A stretch of 64,000 nt of DNA from Ascochyta rabiei (GCF_004011695.2 NC_082422.1:310001-374000); one strand, 5' to 3'; shown: positions 22,890-36,090, numbered from the stretch's first letter. The notes: a model not told the origin generated them from the sequence alone. Translations and numbers: made by a program.

Positions 22890-25800
22890 TAGCTTAGAAT
22901 CCTATTGCAAGCTGTGTAAACTAGTTAATTAACTCTTTAATATAAGGTCCTCTAGTTGCTCTTACATCTTCTTAAGCAGAATATTCCTTAATATACCCTT
23001 CTAGCCCTTAATAAGTCCTAACTAATTAAGAAAGCTAGCCTATTTACTAATTAGTAACACCTTTATAAATCTATCTGCAATTATATTATTAGATAGGATA
23101 TATTCTACTTAAATTATTTTGCAGTTAACTTCTTATTATAACTAGTAGTTGTGTATATTAATATGCTGAAGTTTAGTTTATATTTTAGTAATATCAATAG
23201 TAACTAGACATATTATCTATATATTATTACATTTAATTGTAATTATAGAATTGCTTAGGGTTACTTAAAGTTCTTTTGATAGTTAAGAGGTAAATATTAC
23301 TTCCTTAGCTACTTAGGACAGTGCTAGGAGCTTAGCCTTAGTAGTTAACGTTGTAACAGTATCTTGTTTATTTGCTCTCTAGGTAATAAGTCCTCTAAAT
23401 AGCTTAATAGCGTATCCTTAGGAACTCTTCTAGTCTATAGTGTTGTTAGCAAATAATACGTTGCTTATAACTTTAAGTCCTTTACCCTATCTAAAGTTAA
23501 GTAACAGATTCCTTATCTTCTATAGGTACAGAAGCACTTAGTTAGTAGCGTCTTAGTATTTATTACTTAGGTTAACTAGAAAGCATATAAGTTGCGACGT
23601 AGTAAACGCTATATTAGGTTAAGTAGTTACTACTACAAATAATATAGATCTGAACTTTTACTAATATTAATTAATCTCTAGTAGTTTAGCTAGACTGTTC
23701 CTAGGCTTAAGTTTAATTCAAGATATTAGCGTATTATGCCTTACGTCCTGTCTAGTTACTAATTAACTAATCTTATTAACATATGCAGCTTGTAACAATT
23801 AAATTATCTATTACTGTCTATTACGTTAGACTTCTATACTAAGGAACTATTAAAGGTTGTCTCCTCTAGTGTATAGGTAACGCTCCTATATCTGTTTAAT
23901 AGCATTATCTGCCTCTTGTTTATGCTTTAGGTAGTATATAATTATAATATTATCTATATAAAAGAAGATTATTATTCTATCCTTAATTATACAGCATAGC
24001 TCTTATAGTACTTATTTAAATCTAATTCTAGCTAATATTGCTGTAAATTCCTTCTGCTATAGTAGAGGGGAGATACAGAGTCTATATAGGGCTTTCTGTA
24101 CCTTTAGTAAGGTGCCTGTCTTCTAGTATCCTCTTAGTATCCTTATGTATATTTTGTAGTTAATAGCTGTATAAATAAACATATTTATAATATCCTATTA
24201 TTTTAGTTTAAGATTATATTTTGCAGTAATTGCTATTAGTATTCTAAGTAATTAGCCTGTAAGTGTTACTGTATATATGTCTTATAACATAATATTATTT
24301 TATTAGTCTCTTCTAACTATAAGCCTTACTTTATACTTATTAAGGTAGTAGTGTTTATTAAACATATATGTATAGACCTATATATACTTAAGTATTTATT
24401 ATCTAAACTCCTAAACTAGAGCTACTAGAACTTTAGTCTATAACTCTATTTGTTTGTAGCTTTATAGGTGTTTATTTTCTACTTATTTAAACATCTTATA
24501 GAGAAGGTGCTCTTCTAGCTTTAAGTATGCTGTAGGTAATAGTAGAAGTTTATTCTAATACAGCTTAATTCCCTTTGCTATAATCCTCTTTAATTAAGCT
24601 TTATTAAACGGTTTTCCTTTATGTTAACTAAGGTGTTCTACCTTAGTGCCTGCTATAAATAGAGCTGCCTACAGCGTTGTTACAGACGTTCCTTAGTCTT
24701 GTTTAAGTTAGTCTGTTGTCTTATTATAGCTTATCTATTTAGTTAGGAATACTGCTAGTAGAGGAGTTAGTAGAGGCGTTAGGTATGCCTCTACAATCTT
24801 CCTGCCTTAGTAATATTAGGGTTGTTTAGCACGCAGAGTGTTCTCCTACGTTATCTTATTCTTATAGAACGTTTTAGTTTTAGATATATAGCTCTATATA
24901 GCTAGAAGTTTATCTATACTAATCTATGTTATAATTTCCTCTAACATATTATACAAAAGGTTATCTATAATATCCTCTATTTACTGTTGAATATTGTTTC
25001 TTTATTAAAAACTACATTGCAGCTACTAATTACTTTAGCTATTAATAGGACCTAGATTTAGTATATGTTAGTAGACTGGTATCCTACTAAGTATCCAATC
25101 TATACCTTTAGGTCTAGTCTTTATAGCCTTAATTTTCTTTAATAAGTGTTATTAGTTATAGTAAATGCTTTGCATCTGTATGCTCTTAAGTAAGCCTAGT
25201 TTAGTTTTTAAGGTCTAGTAACTATGCTATTTATAGTAGCTATGCGCATAAAGAATATTTTGTACAGTAATCTCTACTTATTTAGATAATTTAGTGTCTA
25301 ATTGTATAGGTATACTACTGCTCTAGTAATTTCTAGCTAGAGTTCCTATATTAGATGTGCGTCTAGTTAAATTGTGTGTACCTTCTCTTTTATTACACCC
25401 CCTAAGTGTTTAGCTTCTCTACTTTAAGCTTATGTGTCTAGAGCAGAAGGCTTAAGTCTTATTAAGAGGGACGTGCACTATCTCGTAACCTCTTATTTAA
25501 CTATAATAATTTTATTATCTGTCTTAATTACCTTAACTGTAATGTTAAACTGTTTCTTTAAGAACTAGACAAAGATCCTAAGTAGACAGATAATAGATCT
25601 TACAGGCCTATTATCCTTAAAGTAGAAGTCCTACACGTACCAAGAGTGTCAGCAGGTAATAGGTAATTAACTCTTTTTCTTATTAAAGCTTCCTACTTTA
25701 TATTTATAGAAGTCTATAGCTATTTATTTACCTAGGCCTTTATTATTTAATTATAGGGTTCTTTATATTTAATACCTTAATTTTAATTATCTATATATGT

Positions 25801-27810
25801 TATATTATACTGTTATAATACCTTTAATCTTTACCCCCTTAGAGTAATGCATAAGGTGCTTAATTGCAGATAGTTCTAGATATCTAAGCCTCTTATGGTA
25901 TATTATAGCTGTTACTTTCTATAGTAATCTTCTGTTATAATTTATACGCATATAGAGTGCTACTATAGCTATATTTAGTTGTTTAATAACCTACTATCTA
26001 AAGCTTTCTATTAGGATAGCTATAGTGTTACTGTTTCTTAAACATAGTATTGTTAGATCTTCTTAGTTATCCTACTATATTCCTTGTCTTTAGAGTAGCC
26101 TAGATAATACTAGGTTGCAGAGGAAATCTAGGCACTACGCAACATTGTCTTAGCGTAGTACTTATTTACCTTAAGATCCCTCTACTAATATATTAATAGT
26201 ACTATATCTTTATATCTAGACCTTAGAGTTCCTAGTCTAGATATAATCTTCTATTGCTGGCTGGCGTACGTCTCTAAGTCTTAAGAGGTTATTGTAGATA
26301 TGCGTAGTTAAGCTAGAATCTAGGAGAAATGCCTTCTTTAATAGATATCCTTAATTACTTACGCTATATGCTGCTTTTATACTACCTTTATTAACCTAAG
26401 CAAGTTTTTAGCTATCTAGTTACTTAATAATTTTATCTAGTGTTTAAGACGTCTTAATGTGTAGAGTAATTAATTAAGACGCTGTTATTATTTGCAGTTG
26501 CTTAGTCCCTTAAGACATTGCCTATATTCTCTTTTGTAAGTTACTGTTATATTTAAGCTTATAGTATACTAGTTTTGCAACACCTCTATTTAGCTTAAAT
26601 TACTTAGGTGCCTTAGCTGTATTTACGTAGTAGCAGTTAGATATATTATAACGCTGTTTATAGGCAGGACATATGTCTTTAGCTCTTGCTGTATTCCTCT
26701 CTAGGAACTGCTTAGTTCTGGCACTTTAGCTATCTATCTTTCTTTTACTTTGCCTAGGGTTTCCCTAGCCTTAATAATTATTGTTAGATAGCGCTCTTAG
26801 TTCTCTACTAAAGGCGTCCCTTTATAGGTTTAAGTTAGATTTACTGCTTACTACGTATAATACCTCTCCTACTACAAAGGCGCTCTTAGGCTTCCCTCTT
26901 AGTAGATGTTAAAGGCTTATATAATTATAGAAGAGCTTTATTATTCTTTTCCTGTTTATAGCTTTCTTATTATATCCTAGCCCTTAGAACGCTGTAGTCT
27001 AGGTTAATACTATCTCAGATATGGAGCTTAGAAAATTATTAACAACAGCTTATGTTTGTATAACCTTAGCTACCTTAAGGGTCTTAGCCTAAGTTGCTGC
27101 CTAATTATATTAACTTAGCTATGTCTCCTAATTTATAGTTATTTGTATTAGTCTAAGTGTAGTGTAGTATTTTTCTTGTACTTACACCTGTTCTTTGTGT
27201 ACGTTTACTCTAACAGTGTCTTAGAAGGCAGTTATCTATTTATGCAGCGTTCTGTTTTCTGTATAGTAGCTTAGCTACAGATATAGTGTTACTGTTGTAA
27301 GAATATGCTCAACTATTCTTAATATTTTACTTTTCTTATCTTAATAGTCTTTCTTAAGTAACTTATATAACTTAAGGTAAAGTTTAAAGTCTTTGCAATC
27401 TTCTTTATATACCTCTTATCTCTTTTCTAAGAGGTCTAATACCTATATTAGGATTATAGGTGATTGCAGCGTAGTTGTTAACGTGTCTATTACCTTATAT
27501 GTTGTTCTACACGTTCTGCTTTAACCTACTTAGATAGTCTGTAATAACGTAGTAAAGGTGTTGCTTATGCTTATTACTAGTTTGTATTGCGCAATTTCTA
27601 GAGGTAGTAGCGCCTCTAGTTGTATGTGTTAGAGTTGCACCCCTTTAGGGTCTGCTAGCGGCTATGTATCTTACAACTGGCACTTAATCTTAAGTTAGCA
27701 GTACTAGGAGACCTAGTTGCTTAAGTTAGTAAGAATAACTGTCGCGTCCCTCTGGCTTCAGCTAGTTTCTATTTTGCTTGTTATTAGCGCTTATTGTAGC
27801 AGCAGTAAGA
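22890..27810 (-). pseudogene. E' gag-pol pseudogene (copia)
   Basis: The minus strand carries the same order as the better-read copy E: gag, protease, integrase, reverse transcriptase, RNase H, full of TAG/TAA. It was identified by extended similarity to E (for example the region around 25420-25500 mirrors the E integrase at 54040-54120) and by the LTRs. All enzymes are inactivated. Confidence 0.75.
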
Positions 27811-27818
27811 CTCTTAAT

Positions 27819-27986
27819 TATTAGATTAGATAGTAATAGGAATAAGATAATAATAATGTATTAATGTTCTGTTGTTGTTCTATATAAGGGTGATTTTTGT
27901 CTTATCTAGGTTCTAGTAGGGGCCCCTACACGGTTTCTTGGCAGGTATATCGCCTAACCCATTTCTCTAATACCTTTTATTTAACA
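27819..27986 (-). repeat. 5' LTR of E' (168 bp)
   Basis: Pairs with 22714-22881. Its outer end keeps CpA/CpG bases that are mutated in the other LTR. Confidence 0.9.
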
Positions 27987-29892
27987 AAAACACGCATCTA
28001 AGGCATTTAATATCCTAGAAATAACGCTAAGATAACAACGCGCTAGAAAGCGCGCCTAACACAACTGTTAACCTAACTTAAGCAAGCTAGATAAGATAGA
28101 GGAGGAGGTAATATTAGTATATATACTTAAGCTAGATCTATAAGGAATAGGCGCTATAACGACTATAGTGTAAGAAATAGCTAATAATCTCCTTACTGCA
28201 CGTAGTAAAAGACCTATTAGCAAGAACTAGGTAGACAGGTTTAGGACGCATACTAAGAAGGTTAAGCTTTAATACAGTTACTTATATAATTATTAATAAG
28301 CCCTAAATAAAGATTTAGGCGTTATAGAGCTCTAGCTTAAGGTAGTTAGGAATATAAAGAAGAAGTATAAGATCCTCGATAAAGATATATATAACTTTAA
28401 TAAGTCTAGCTTTATAATAGGTGTAATTACTACTCAGATAGTCTTTATAGGCTCTAAGACGTAAAGCAATCCTAAGAAGATATAGCTAGGTAATTATAAC
28501 TAGGTTATAATTATCTAGAGTATCTATGCTAGTAGGTAGGCTATCCTACCCTTTATTATTTTTAGTAGTAAGGTCATTATATTAAGCTAGTATACAGAAC
28601 TACCTTATAACTAGGTAATTAAGACTAGCGCTAACAGCTAGATAATAAATTAGCTTAGTATAAAGTAGCTAAAGCACTTTAATGTGTATATAAAGGAGCG
28701 TACTATAGGCGCGTACTATCTACTAATTATAGACAGCTATAAGAGCTACTAGAGCTATAAACTCTATAAGTACTATAAGAAACAGAAAATTATTACTCTC
28801 TATATGCCTTCTTACTTATTGCACCTACTATAGCTACTTAATATAGGCTATTTTGCTCCTTTAAAGCAGGCGTACTCTACTAAGATTAATAGCTAGGTAA
28901 TGTACTCTGTTATATAAGTTAAGAAAGAGACGTTCTTACTAGCCTTTTATATTACTTTTAATAAGGCAATTATAAAGGAAAATATCCTTGTAAGCTTTAG
29001 AGGCTCTAGTTTAGTACCCTATAACCTAGAGTAAGTACTATTAAAGCTTAATATAGTGCTTTACATGCTAATACCTCTACTACTAGAGGCTACCCTATAG
29101 GAGTTAAAAACGCTAGCTACCCTAAAGGAGATAGAGGCGTAATTAACGCTAGTTTATAAGCGCATATAAAGGTATAGAGAATTACTAGTCTCTCTTCTTC
29201 TATAGGCTATTAATTTGCTTATAAAAGGTATAGGTAATATAGGTTATAATTTAGTGTTACAGGTGCAGGAACTAGCTAGTATCTATAACGTAATAGCTAC
29301 TCTAACAGAGTAGTATAGTTATAAAAGAAAGTAAATTTAAATAGAGGAGAGTCTTACAGTAGGTAACGTACAGGATTTAATAGATAAAAAGGACTGTAGT
29401 AGTAGGGAGGCAGCTAAACAGCCTGTAAAGAGGGTGCGTAAGGAGAGGCACTATAGGCGGTATAGCAAGACTAGCTACAACATACATACCTGTACAGCAG
29501 AAATTATAGATACAGATAATAGTAACACTTCTAAATAATATATTAGGCTAGAGTAATTATTAGTGTAGTGTTGTAGTGTAGTAGTAATAGTCTGTAATAG
29601 CCGCAATGTTGGTAAGGGCGCGCCGCTTAGTGGGGGTACGCCGCTTGGTGGTGAAACACGTTATTAGAGTTTTATTTAATCTATAATCTTTATATCTAGT
29701 AACCTATAAGTTAAGATATTGTTATATGCCTATAATATCTATCTTATATTCGAAATCTGTTAAGCTAATATACCTGCTAAAGTCCTCTATAATTATTATT
29801 TCTTTAGCAGCTATAAGTGCTATATTATACTAGGTAGTCTAAAAGGTCTAAAGTGTGCTTAGTGTATAAAGGCTAGTAAGCTATATATAAAC

Positions 29893-30231
29893 ATGTCTTA
29901 GATATTATTAGATAAGACTTATAAAGAGTATAAAAAAAAGGTAGAAGAAGATAAGTTACTCCTTATAACTGTAATTGCGCAATTATTACGTAATAAGAAA
30001 ATTCTAAAATAGGTAAATAAACATGCGCAGCAAAAGGCGCTATATTTAGCAAATAGAATAGTTAAGGCTAGTAAGTAAGACCTAGCTAAGGCAGTTAATT
30101 CTAAGTATTCTATAGCGTCTATTAGCATATATACCTCGCTAGCTACCTAGGGCACTCTTAGTTTAATTAAAGAGTCTGTAGTAAACTATAGTACTTATAT
30201 AATAATTAGCAGCAGCTTTTAAGGTACGTAG
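29893..30231 (+). pseudogene. Opposite-strand coiled-coil ORF of C', decayed
   Basis: This frame lies antisense to C' just past the integrase end. It starts with ATG at 29893 and has only five internal TAG/TAA codons in 112. It is Lys/Glu/Leu-rich (KTYKEYKKKVEEDKLLL) and looks helical, with TSLATxGTL near the end where x is a TAG (probably Trp). The antisense frame of C ends similarly (LASTxGAFKG). No homologue is recognised. It matches the position of the antisense frames in B and C. Confidence 0.45.
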
Positions 30232-30890
30232 GTAATTCCTATAAATTTTCTAGATCTAGGTATCCTAACTATTTTACTAGATACCTTTATTAATTGCTAT
30301 TTCCCCTATATATTACTATTTTTTTAACTTCCTTTTATCTTTGCTATTAGCTTAATAATAGAAGTTCTATTAGATAGGCGTTCTAGGGTTAGCTAGTTCT
30401 AATAGCAATATGTAGAATACTAGATAGATCTTTATATCCTTTAGCAGATTTAATCTATAGTTAATTAGGCTTATCTGCTTAAAAATAAAAAAGGTTCTAA
30501 CTTTAACATAGCCTAAGATTCTAGGTTTTTTCTTAGTCTTTATATGCAAAGGTTTCTTATAAGAAGATATACTTTATCCCCCTCTTTTAGCTAAAGTGCT
30601 GTTTTTCTTTTCTTATCAATATGTAAGAATACTTGTTCTTAAGTCCTACTAATATTCTCTAGTGTTTTTTTAAATACATCTTTTAGTCTTACTACTAAAA
30701 ATATTACTAATTTAGTCTAAATTAGCGTGTCTAGACTTCTAGTAAAGAGATTTGGGTACATCCTGTAATTTAGGAAGAACAGTAATTCTTCTATTACTTC
30801 TAATAATTTATTATTATAAGCAATCTATGCTATAGGTAATAGTAAAACCTAGTTATCTTACTACTAGTTGCTGTATATCTGTAGGTATAC
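30232..30890 (-). pseudogene. C' integrase C-terminal fragment
   Basis: Reverse-complement similarity to the integrase end of C at about 44920-45420, including the stretch equivalent to KEGDKVYLL and the following basic segment. It stops at the B insertion point. Confidence 0.75.
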
Positions 30891-31092
30891 TGTTAGGCGC
30901 TAGGCCTAGGGGTACCTCTGCTAGTCTTGGCGAGCTACTATAGGGCTAGTCAGCCCAGACTATATAAAGGTGTTAGAGGTTATTACTAATACTCTTGCAA
31001 TTAGTCTTATTACTACATACTACGTACCTTACTACACCTGCTATCCTCTTTAACCCTATCCTCTCTTATAATTGCTTTATACACTCTTTATA
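30891..31092 (+). repeat. 5' LTR of B (202 bp)
   Basis: Starts TGTTAGGCGC and ends CTCTTTATA (CTCTTTACA in the partner). Confidence 0.9.
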
Positions 31093-31099
31093 TTCTAAT

Positions 31100-32400
31100 T
31101 ACTCTTATATTATAATTAAAAATAGACCTAAGCTACTATAAGTCTTAAACTAAATTATCTAGGCTTACTGTCTTTAGAGAGGGACTAAGACAACCTACCT
31201 GTAGGAGAGCTAGTAGAGCGTGAGGTAACACCTCCCTCTGCAGATAAGGAGATACCTTAACAGACACTAAGTGTCTATAGTGCCTTAAGAAGATCTGTAG
31301 GTCCTCTAGGTAGTACACCTTACCTTAGATTTGTATTAATAGGGCAGCTTTAGCTAGAGAAGGCTAGAATAGCCTAAAAGTAGGTAATTAATAATAGGAG
31401 TTTAAAAACCTGTGTAAATAGTTAAAAGAGATAAAAGACTATAAAGAACTTTTCTCTCTTTATAAACTTAGACGCAAATACAATAAAGGAGATCTAGTAA
31501 TAATTCTATCCTTCTAAAAAGTACTAGAAGGAGTAGAGAAACTATACTCTTCTCTATCTATAAACCTTCTATAACCTAAACCCTATAGAAGTACGTAAAG
31601 CGCAACTACACTAAATATAACTATTAGGAGAGAGATTATAAGGGATACTTCCTCTAATTTCTAGTTAATTTCCTTATAGAGGAATAAAAGATTAACCTTA
31701 GTGTAAGGTACCTCTTAGAGAACCTAAAGACGTTATAGCAGGCCTACTACATAACTAACTGCTGTAATTAGCTAATCTAGGAACTAACGTAGCAAGAGCT
31801 AAGAAGAATTATACTAGATACTCTAGGAATACTAGCTAAACATAAGTAAGCAGCGTACAAATCCTTAAAATAATATAAGCAGCAGAAATCTTAGTCCCCT
31901 ATAGATCTGTTAGATTTTATACGTCTACTATAGGAGAAACTAGGTAACTTACATACGCTAGAGCTTTAAGTCCTAGAATATATTACTATACTGCTCCCTA
32001 GCATATAAAAGGACTTATTCCTTATCCCCTATAATTAAAGGGACACAATCCTAAAGGTAGAGAAACAAGCTAATATTATTAACTAGAGACTAGGTTAGCA
32101 TAGCTAACAGCTACCTAAGAAGACTCTAGCTAAGGATAAGACAAATAACAAAGGACCACAGAAGCGCTAATTTAGTTACTCTAGGTTAGAGGGGAACATA
32201 AAAACCCTAAAAAAGTTATTTAAGTCTAAGAAGTTCTGTAAGGAGCTAGTAAAGGGTAAAAAGGGCTAAGACGGGCTATATAAGGCCTAAAACGCGTGCC
32301 TTAAGTGTAGAGAAACTAGTTACCACTACCCTAACTGCCTAAAGCTAAAGTTAAACTAGAAAGACCCTGCTCTAGATAAGTTAGGAAAAGACAAGGGACC
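31100..32400 (+). pseudogene. B gag pseudogene
   Basis: AT-rich, Lys-rich frame fragments ending in a zinc knuckle at 32297-32338 that reads CLKCRETSYHYPNC. The His of CX2CX4HX4C is Tyr (CAC to TAC), a RIP-type change. The start is not defined. Confidence 0.65.
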
Positions 32401-32519
32401 TAAGAGCTAATCTCCTTTCTTATAGCCTATATTAAATTATATAAGAAGAAGAAGAAGAAGAATATCTCTCTTAATAAGGCAGTATACCTAAAATATATAT
32501 GCCTACTTATAGTTAAAGT

Positions 32520-35500
32520 ATCTATAAGTAATATAGAGAACGTAGAAGCCTTAATAGATAGAGGGTTATAACTAAACTTAATTTTAGTTCTCCTAGCAAA
32601 GGAGTAAGGTCTAAAGGTTATACTATTAAATAAAATAGTGGCTAAAGGTGTAGGCAGAGCAGAATTGCCTATCTACAGAGTAACCACAGCAGAAGTATCT
32701 ATTATTAACTCCTGTAGAAGACAGGAGGTCTAACAGATACCTTTTGTAGTTACAGACCTACAAAGGTACAAGATATACCTCAGATTACCCTAGATTAACT
32801 AGATAAACCCTAAGCTAAGCTATTTAAGCTAGTGTATACTCTTCTAAGGGAAGAAATATAGGAACTCTCCTAAACTAGAGAAAATAGTATTAGAATATAC
32901 TAAAGAGTTTAAACGCACTATAAGAAGTCTCTTAGTAGACGTTTATATGTGTATAGTAAACTTAGTAGGTACATATAACCTAATATCTGCTAAAAAAGGC
33001 CTAATTCTAGAAGTGTATTGCAAGTATGCGCACTTAGGATTAGAGAATAATACTTAGGTTCTACTAGAGCATAGAGAGCATAACCTAGCAACCAATATTG
33101 CAGAAGGAGCTACTTCCCCCTACTTACTATTATACAGACTATCTGCAATAGAATTAGAGATACTTAGGAAGTATCTAGCAGAATATCTATAACGTGGCTA
33201 GATACAACACTTAAGGTCGCTAGTAGGAGCGCCTATTCTCTTTTTAAAGAAGAAAGACAGTAACCTATAACTATGTGTAGACTATAGAGGTCTAAACAAG
33301 ATAACAGTTTAAAACTACTATATATTACTACTAATTATAGAGTTACTAGAACAACTAGCACAAGCTAAGTTCTATACTAAACTAGATATACATAAGGCAT
33401 ATTACTCTATCTAAATTAAGAAAGGGGATAAATAGAAGACTGCTTTTTAAACTAGGTATAGACATTTTAAGTACATAGTAACACTATTTAGACTTATAAA
33501 TGCTTCTACCTAATTTTAGGCCTATATAAATAAGGCAATAAGAGGATTAGTTCATATAACTTATATTATGTATCTAGATAACATATTAGTATACTCTAAG
33601 ACAGAGGAAGACTACGCTAGAAATATTAAGGAGGTCTTAGAGAGGCTTTGTAAAGTAAACCTCTATATGCGCTTAGATAAGTGTAAATAGCACTATTAAC
33701 GTACAGAGTACCTTAGGTATATAGTCTCGCCTAAAGGGGTGGGCATTAACCTAGACAGGGTTAAAACAATCTAAGAATAGCTAATCCTGTATATAGTTTA
33801 TAATATTTAAGTATTTATAGGATTTATAAACTACTATTAGAGGTTTATTATAGGGTTTTCTTAATTAGCCTTACTATTAACCTAATTAACCTAGAAAGGG
33901 CTAAATTTGGTTAAATCTAGTTAATTAATAAGGAAGGAGGAGAGTTAGCCTCTTAAGCTAAGCAAAGAATCCCTATAAGCTTTCTAGAATGTAAAGGATT
34001 TATTTATTAACGTACCTATCTTAGTTTATTTTATACCTAGGAGACAGACTAGGATAGAAGTAGATGCCTCTAGAGGCGCTATCTTAGGAACCCTTAGTTA
34101 ACTAGTCCCTAGAGAGGGGAAGCTGGCCTAATAGAGGCCTGTAGACTTCTATTTAAAGAAGTTAATCTAAGTAGAGTATAACTATAATACTTATAACTAG
34201 AAACTTCTTATAATTGTCTAGAGCCTACAGTATTAGCAAAGATACTTAGATAGTACCTTCTTTAAAATCTTAATAGATTACTAAAACCTAAAATTGTTTA
34301 TAGAGATAAAGGTTCTTAGCTATTAGTAAGTAAGGGCATACTTAGTATTATATAAGTTTAATTTTATAATTACTTATTACCTAGGGTCTATAAACCCTAT
34401 AGATAGACCCTTATTATGTCTTAATTATATAAGAGAGGTATAAGACCCCTTATAAGAGTATAATAAGGCTTTTATATAACTACTTTAGGAGATCCTAACT
34501 AGAAGGAACCCTAATACTCCCCTAGTAGCAGCTATAACCCTTTGTTTGTCTATAAAAGGAAGAAAGGATATAAGGGATCTTAAAAGAAAAAAATTAAGAG
34601 AAAACAATAAGACAGAGCTAATAACAGACTTAGACAACATAGATAAACTCTCTAGCACTAAAAAAGAGTTAAGTAACGTTAAGATAGGACAAAATAACCT
34701 AGAAAAAGATAATACAGCTAAGGAGAGGCGTATCTTGCTTATAAGGCTAAAAGACAAAATATAAGTTATTAAAGAACGTTATAATAACCTAATATTAGGA
34801 CACTTTAGAGCACAAGGGACCTTAGAGAAGATTTAGCGCAGGAACACCTAGAAGGGCATTACTAAGAATGTATCTAACTACTGCTATAACTGCTTAGTAT
34901 GTAGGAGATTAACTGCTACCTAACATAAACTATATAAATTATTATAACCTTTACTAGTGCTAAGCTAGCTATAGGAGAACGTAACAATAGATTTTATTAC
35001 AAAATTACCTCTAAGTAAGGTAGCTAGGCTAGTATATAACTCTATACTAGTAGTAGTATATAAATTAACTAAAATATTAGACTATATACTTGCTAGGGCT
35101 AATTAGGATAGAAACGATCTAGCATATACCTAGATTAGAGAAATTATCTACTTATACAGCGCGCCAGCACAAATTATCTTAGATTAAAAGCTGCTAATAG
35201 ACTTAAAGACGTAGGAAACCTTTAACCACTATTTAAACTTAAGACAAGTCTTAACGTTAGCCTATTATCCCTAGACAGATAGCTAAACAGAAAGGCAAAA
35301 TCAGACTCTTAAATAGTACTTACGTTGCTACTGTACTCTAGAATAAGACAATTAGGCCCTATAGATTTTAATTACAGAATTTGCGTATAATAATAGTATT
35401 TACGCATCTATAAATATAACAACTTTCTAAGCCTATTATAGTATAGATCTAAGGAGCACAGATTAGCCTACTTTAGTATTAAAAGGCAGAGAATCTCCCC

Positions 35501-36090
35501 TTATAAAGGAATTGGCTGCTCAAGTTATTTCCTTATAAGCTACCTGTAAAGTAAATATAGAAAAGTTAAATAAGTATTAAAAGAAACACTTAGATAAGAA
35601 ACAACTACTAGCACCCTTTAAAGTAGGTAATAAAGTATTAGTCTCTAGTAAGAACAGTAGGACAGTACACCTAAAAAAGAAGTTAGACTAGAAATACCTA
35701 GGACCTAGGACTATTACAGCCTAGATTAGCCCTAGTGTATATAGAGTCGACCTGCTAGGAATAAAAGAGATCGATCTAATATTCTATGTGTTACTGCTAG
35801 ACCTATACACACTAAGAAGTTAACTCCTAATTATATAGAAATAAATACAAGAACCTATAGTTAAAGGGGAAGAGAAGGTATAGGATGTAGAAAAAGTTCT
35901 TAACAGAAGGTAACTAGATAATAGACAGTAGGAATACCTTATTAAGTAGGACAGATTCCCTAACTTAGAAAAATCCTAAGAAATTAGCACAAATCTTTCT
36001 AAAGAAGTGCTAAAACAATACTAAAAAATAATTAAGTAACTACTTAGACCGCGTAACAAGACGTTAATGTTAAAGTTTAAAAAGGAGGGA
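32520..36090 (+). pseudogene. B pol pseudogene (PR-RT-RH-IN-chromodomain)
   Basis: Protease near 32541 reads VEALIDRGLxLNLILV. Reverse transcriptase runs about 33180-33850 with LCVDYRGLNKITV and YLDNILVYS (second Asp lost). RNase H is at about 34060-34420 and integrase at about 34770-35820 (zinc-binding CYNCLVC, then VTIDFITKLPLS). A chromodomain at about 35880-36060 reads VEKVLNRRxLDNRQxEYLIK. Stops at former Gln/Trp codons occur throughout. Two short stop-free runs near 34485-34764 are chance products. Confidence 0.88.

Larger units (their letters stand above)
22714..27986 (-). mobile_element. Ty1/copia retrotransposon, copy E'
   Basis: Two 168-bp LTRs in minus orientation flank a 5.27 kb element, with a perfect 5-bp target duplication AAAAC (22709-22713 and 27987-27991). 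A purine-rich tract (AAGCTAAGGGGGTG on the minus strand) precedes the 3' LTR. It is the same family as the plus-strand copy at 51560-56816. It is inserted early in the Fot1 transposase frame. Confidence 0.92.
22617..29538 (+). pseudogene. Fot1/pogo transposase pseudogene (two pieces)
   Basis: The pieces 22617-22713 and 27992-29538 join in frame across the E' insertion to 1,644 nt (548 codons with the TAA stop), close to the usual length of Fot1-type transposases. After the N-terminal DNA-binding region (VDRFRTHTKKVKL) comes the DDE core: IYNFNKSSFIIGVIT (family NFDETGF), then ERTIGAYYLLIIDSYKSY and PSYLLHLLxLLNIG (family SSHLLQPLDVG), and later FRGSSLVPYNLE. The first and third catalytic Asp read Asn and a Glu reads Lys, alongside TAG/TAA stops, all RIP-type changes. 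A basic C-terminal tail (KRVRKERHYRR) precedes the stop. Confidence 0.9.
22535..29661 (+). mobile_element. Fot1/pogo-type DNA transposon, split by copia element E'
   Basis: Terminal inverted repeats of about 76 bp (22535-22610 and 29586-29661) begin ACGTGTTTCAC and are flanked by TA at 22533-22534 and 29662-29663. Each repeat contains two subterminal copies of an 18-bp unit (ACYAAGCRGYGYACCCCY and a relative). Subtracting the inserted E' and one copy of its AAAAC duplication leaves 1,849 bp, in line with Fot1/Pot2-sized elements. Confidence 0.9.

Noticed and set aside
34485..34764. Two overlapping open frames on opposite strands in element B
   Set aside because: They lie in the linker between RNase H and integrase of B pol and are merely stop-free stretches.
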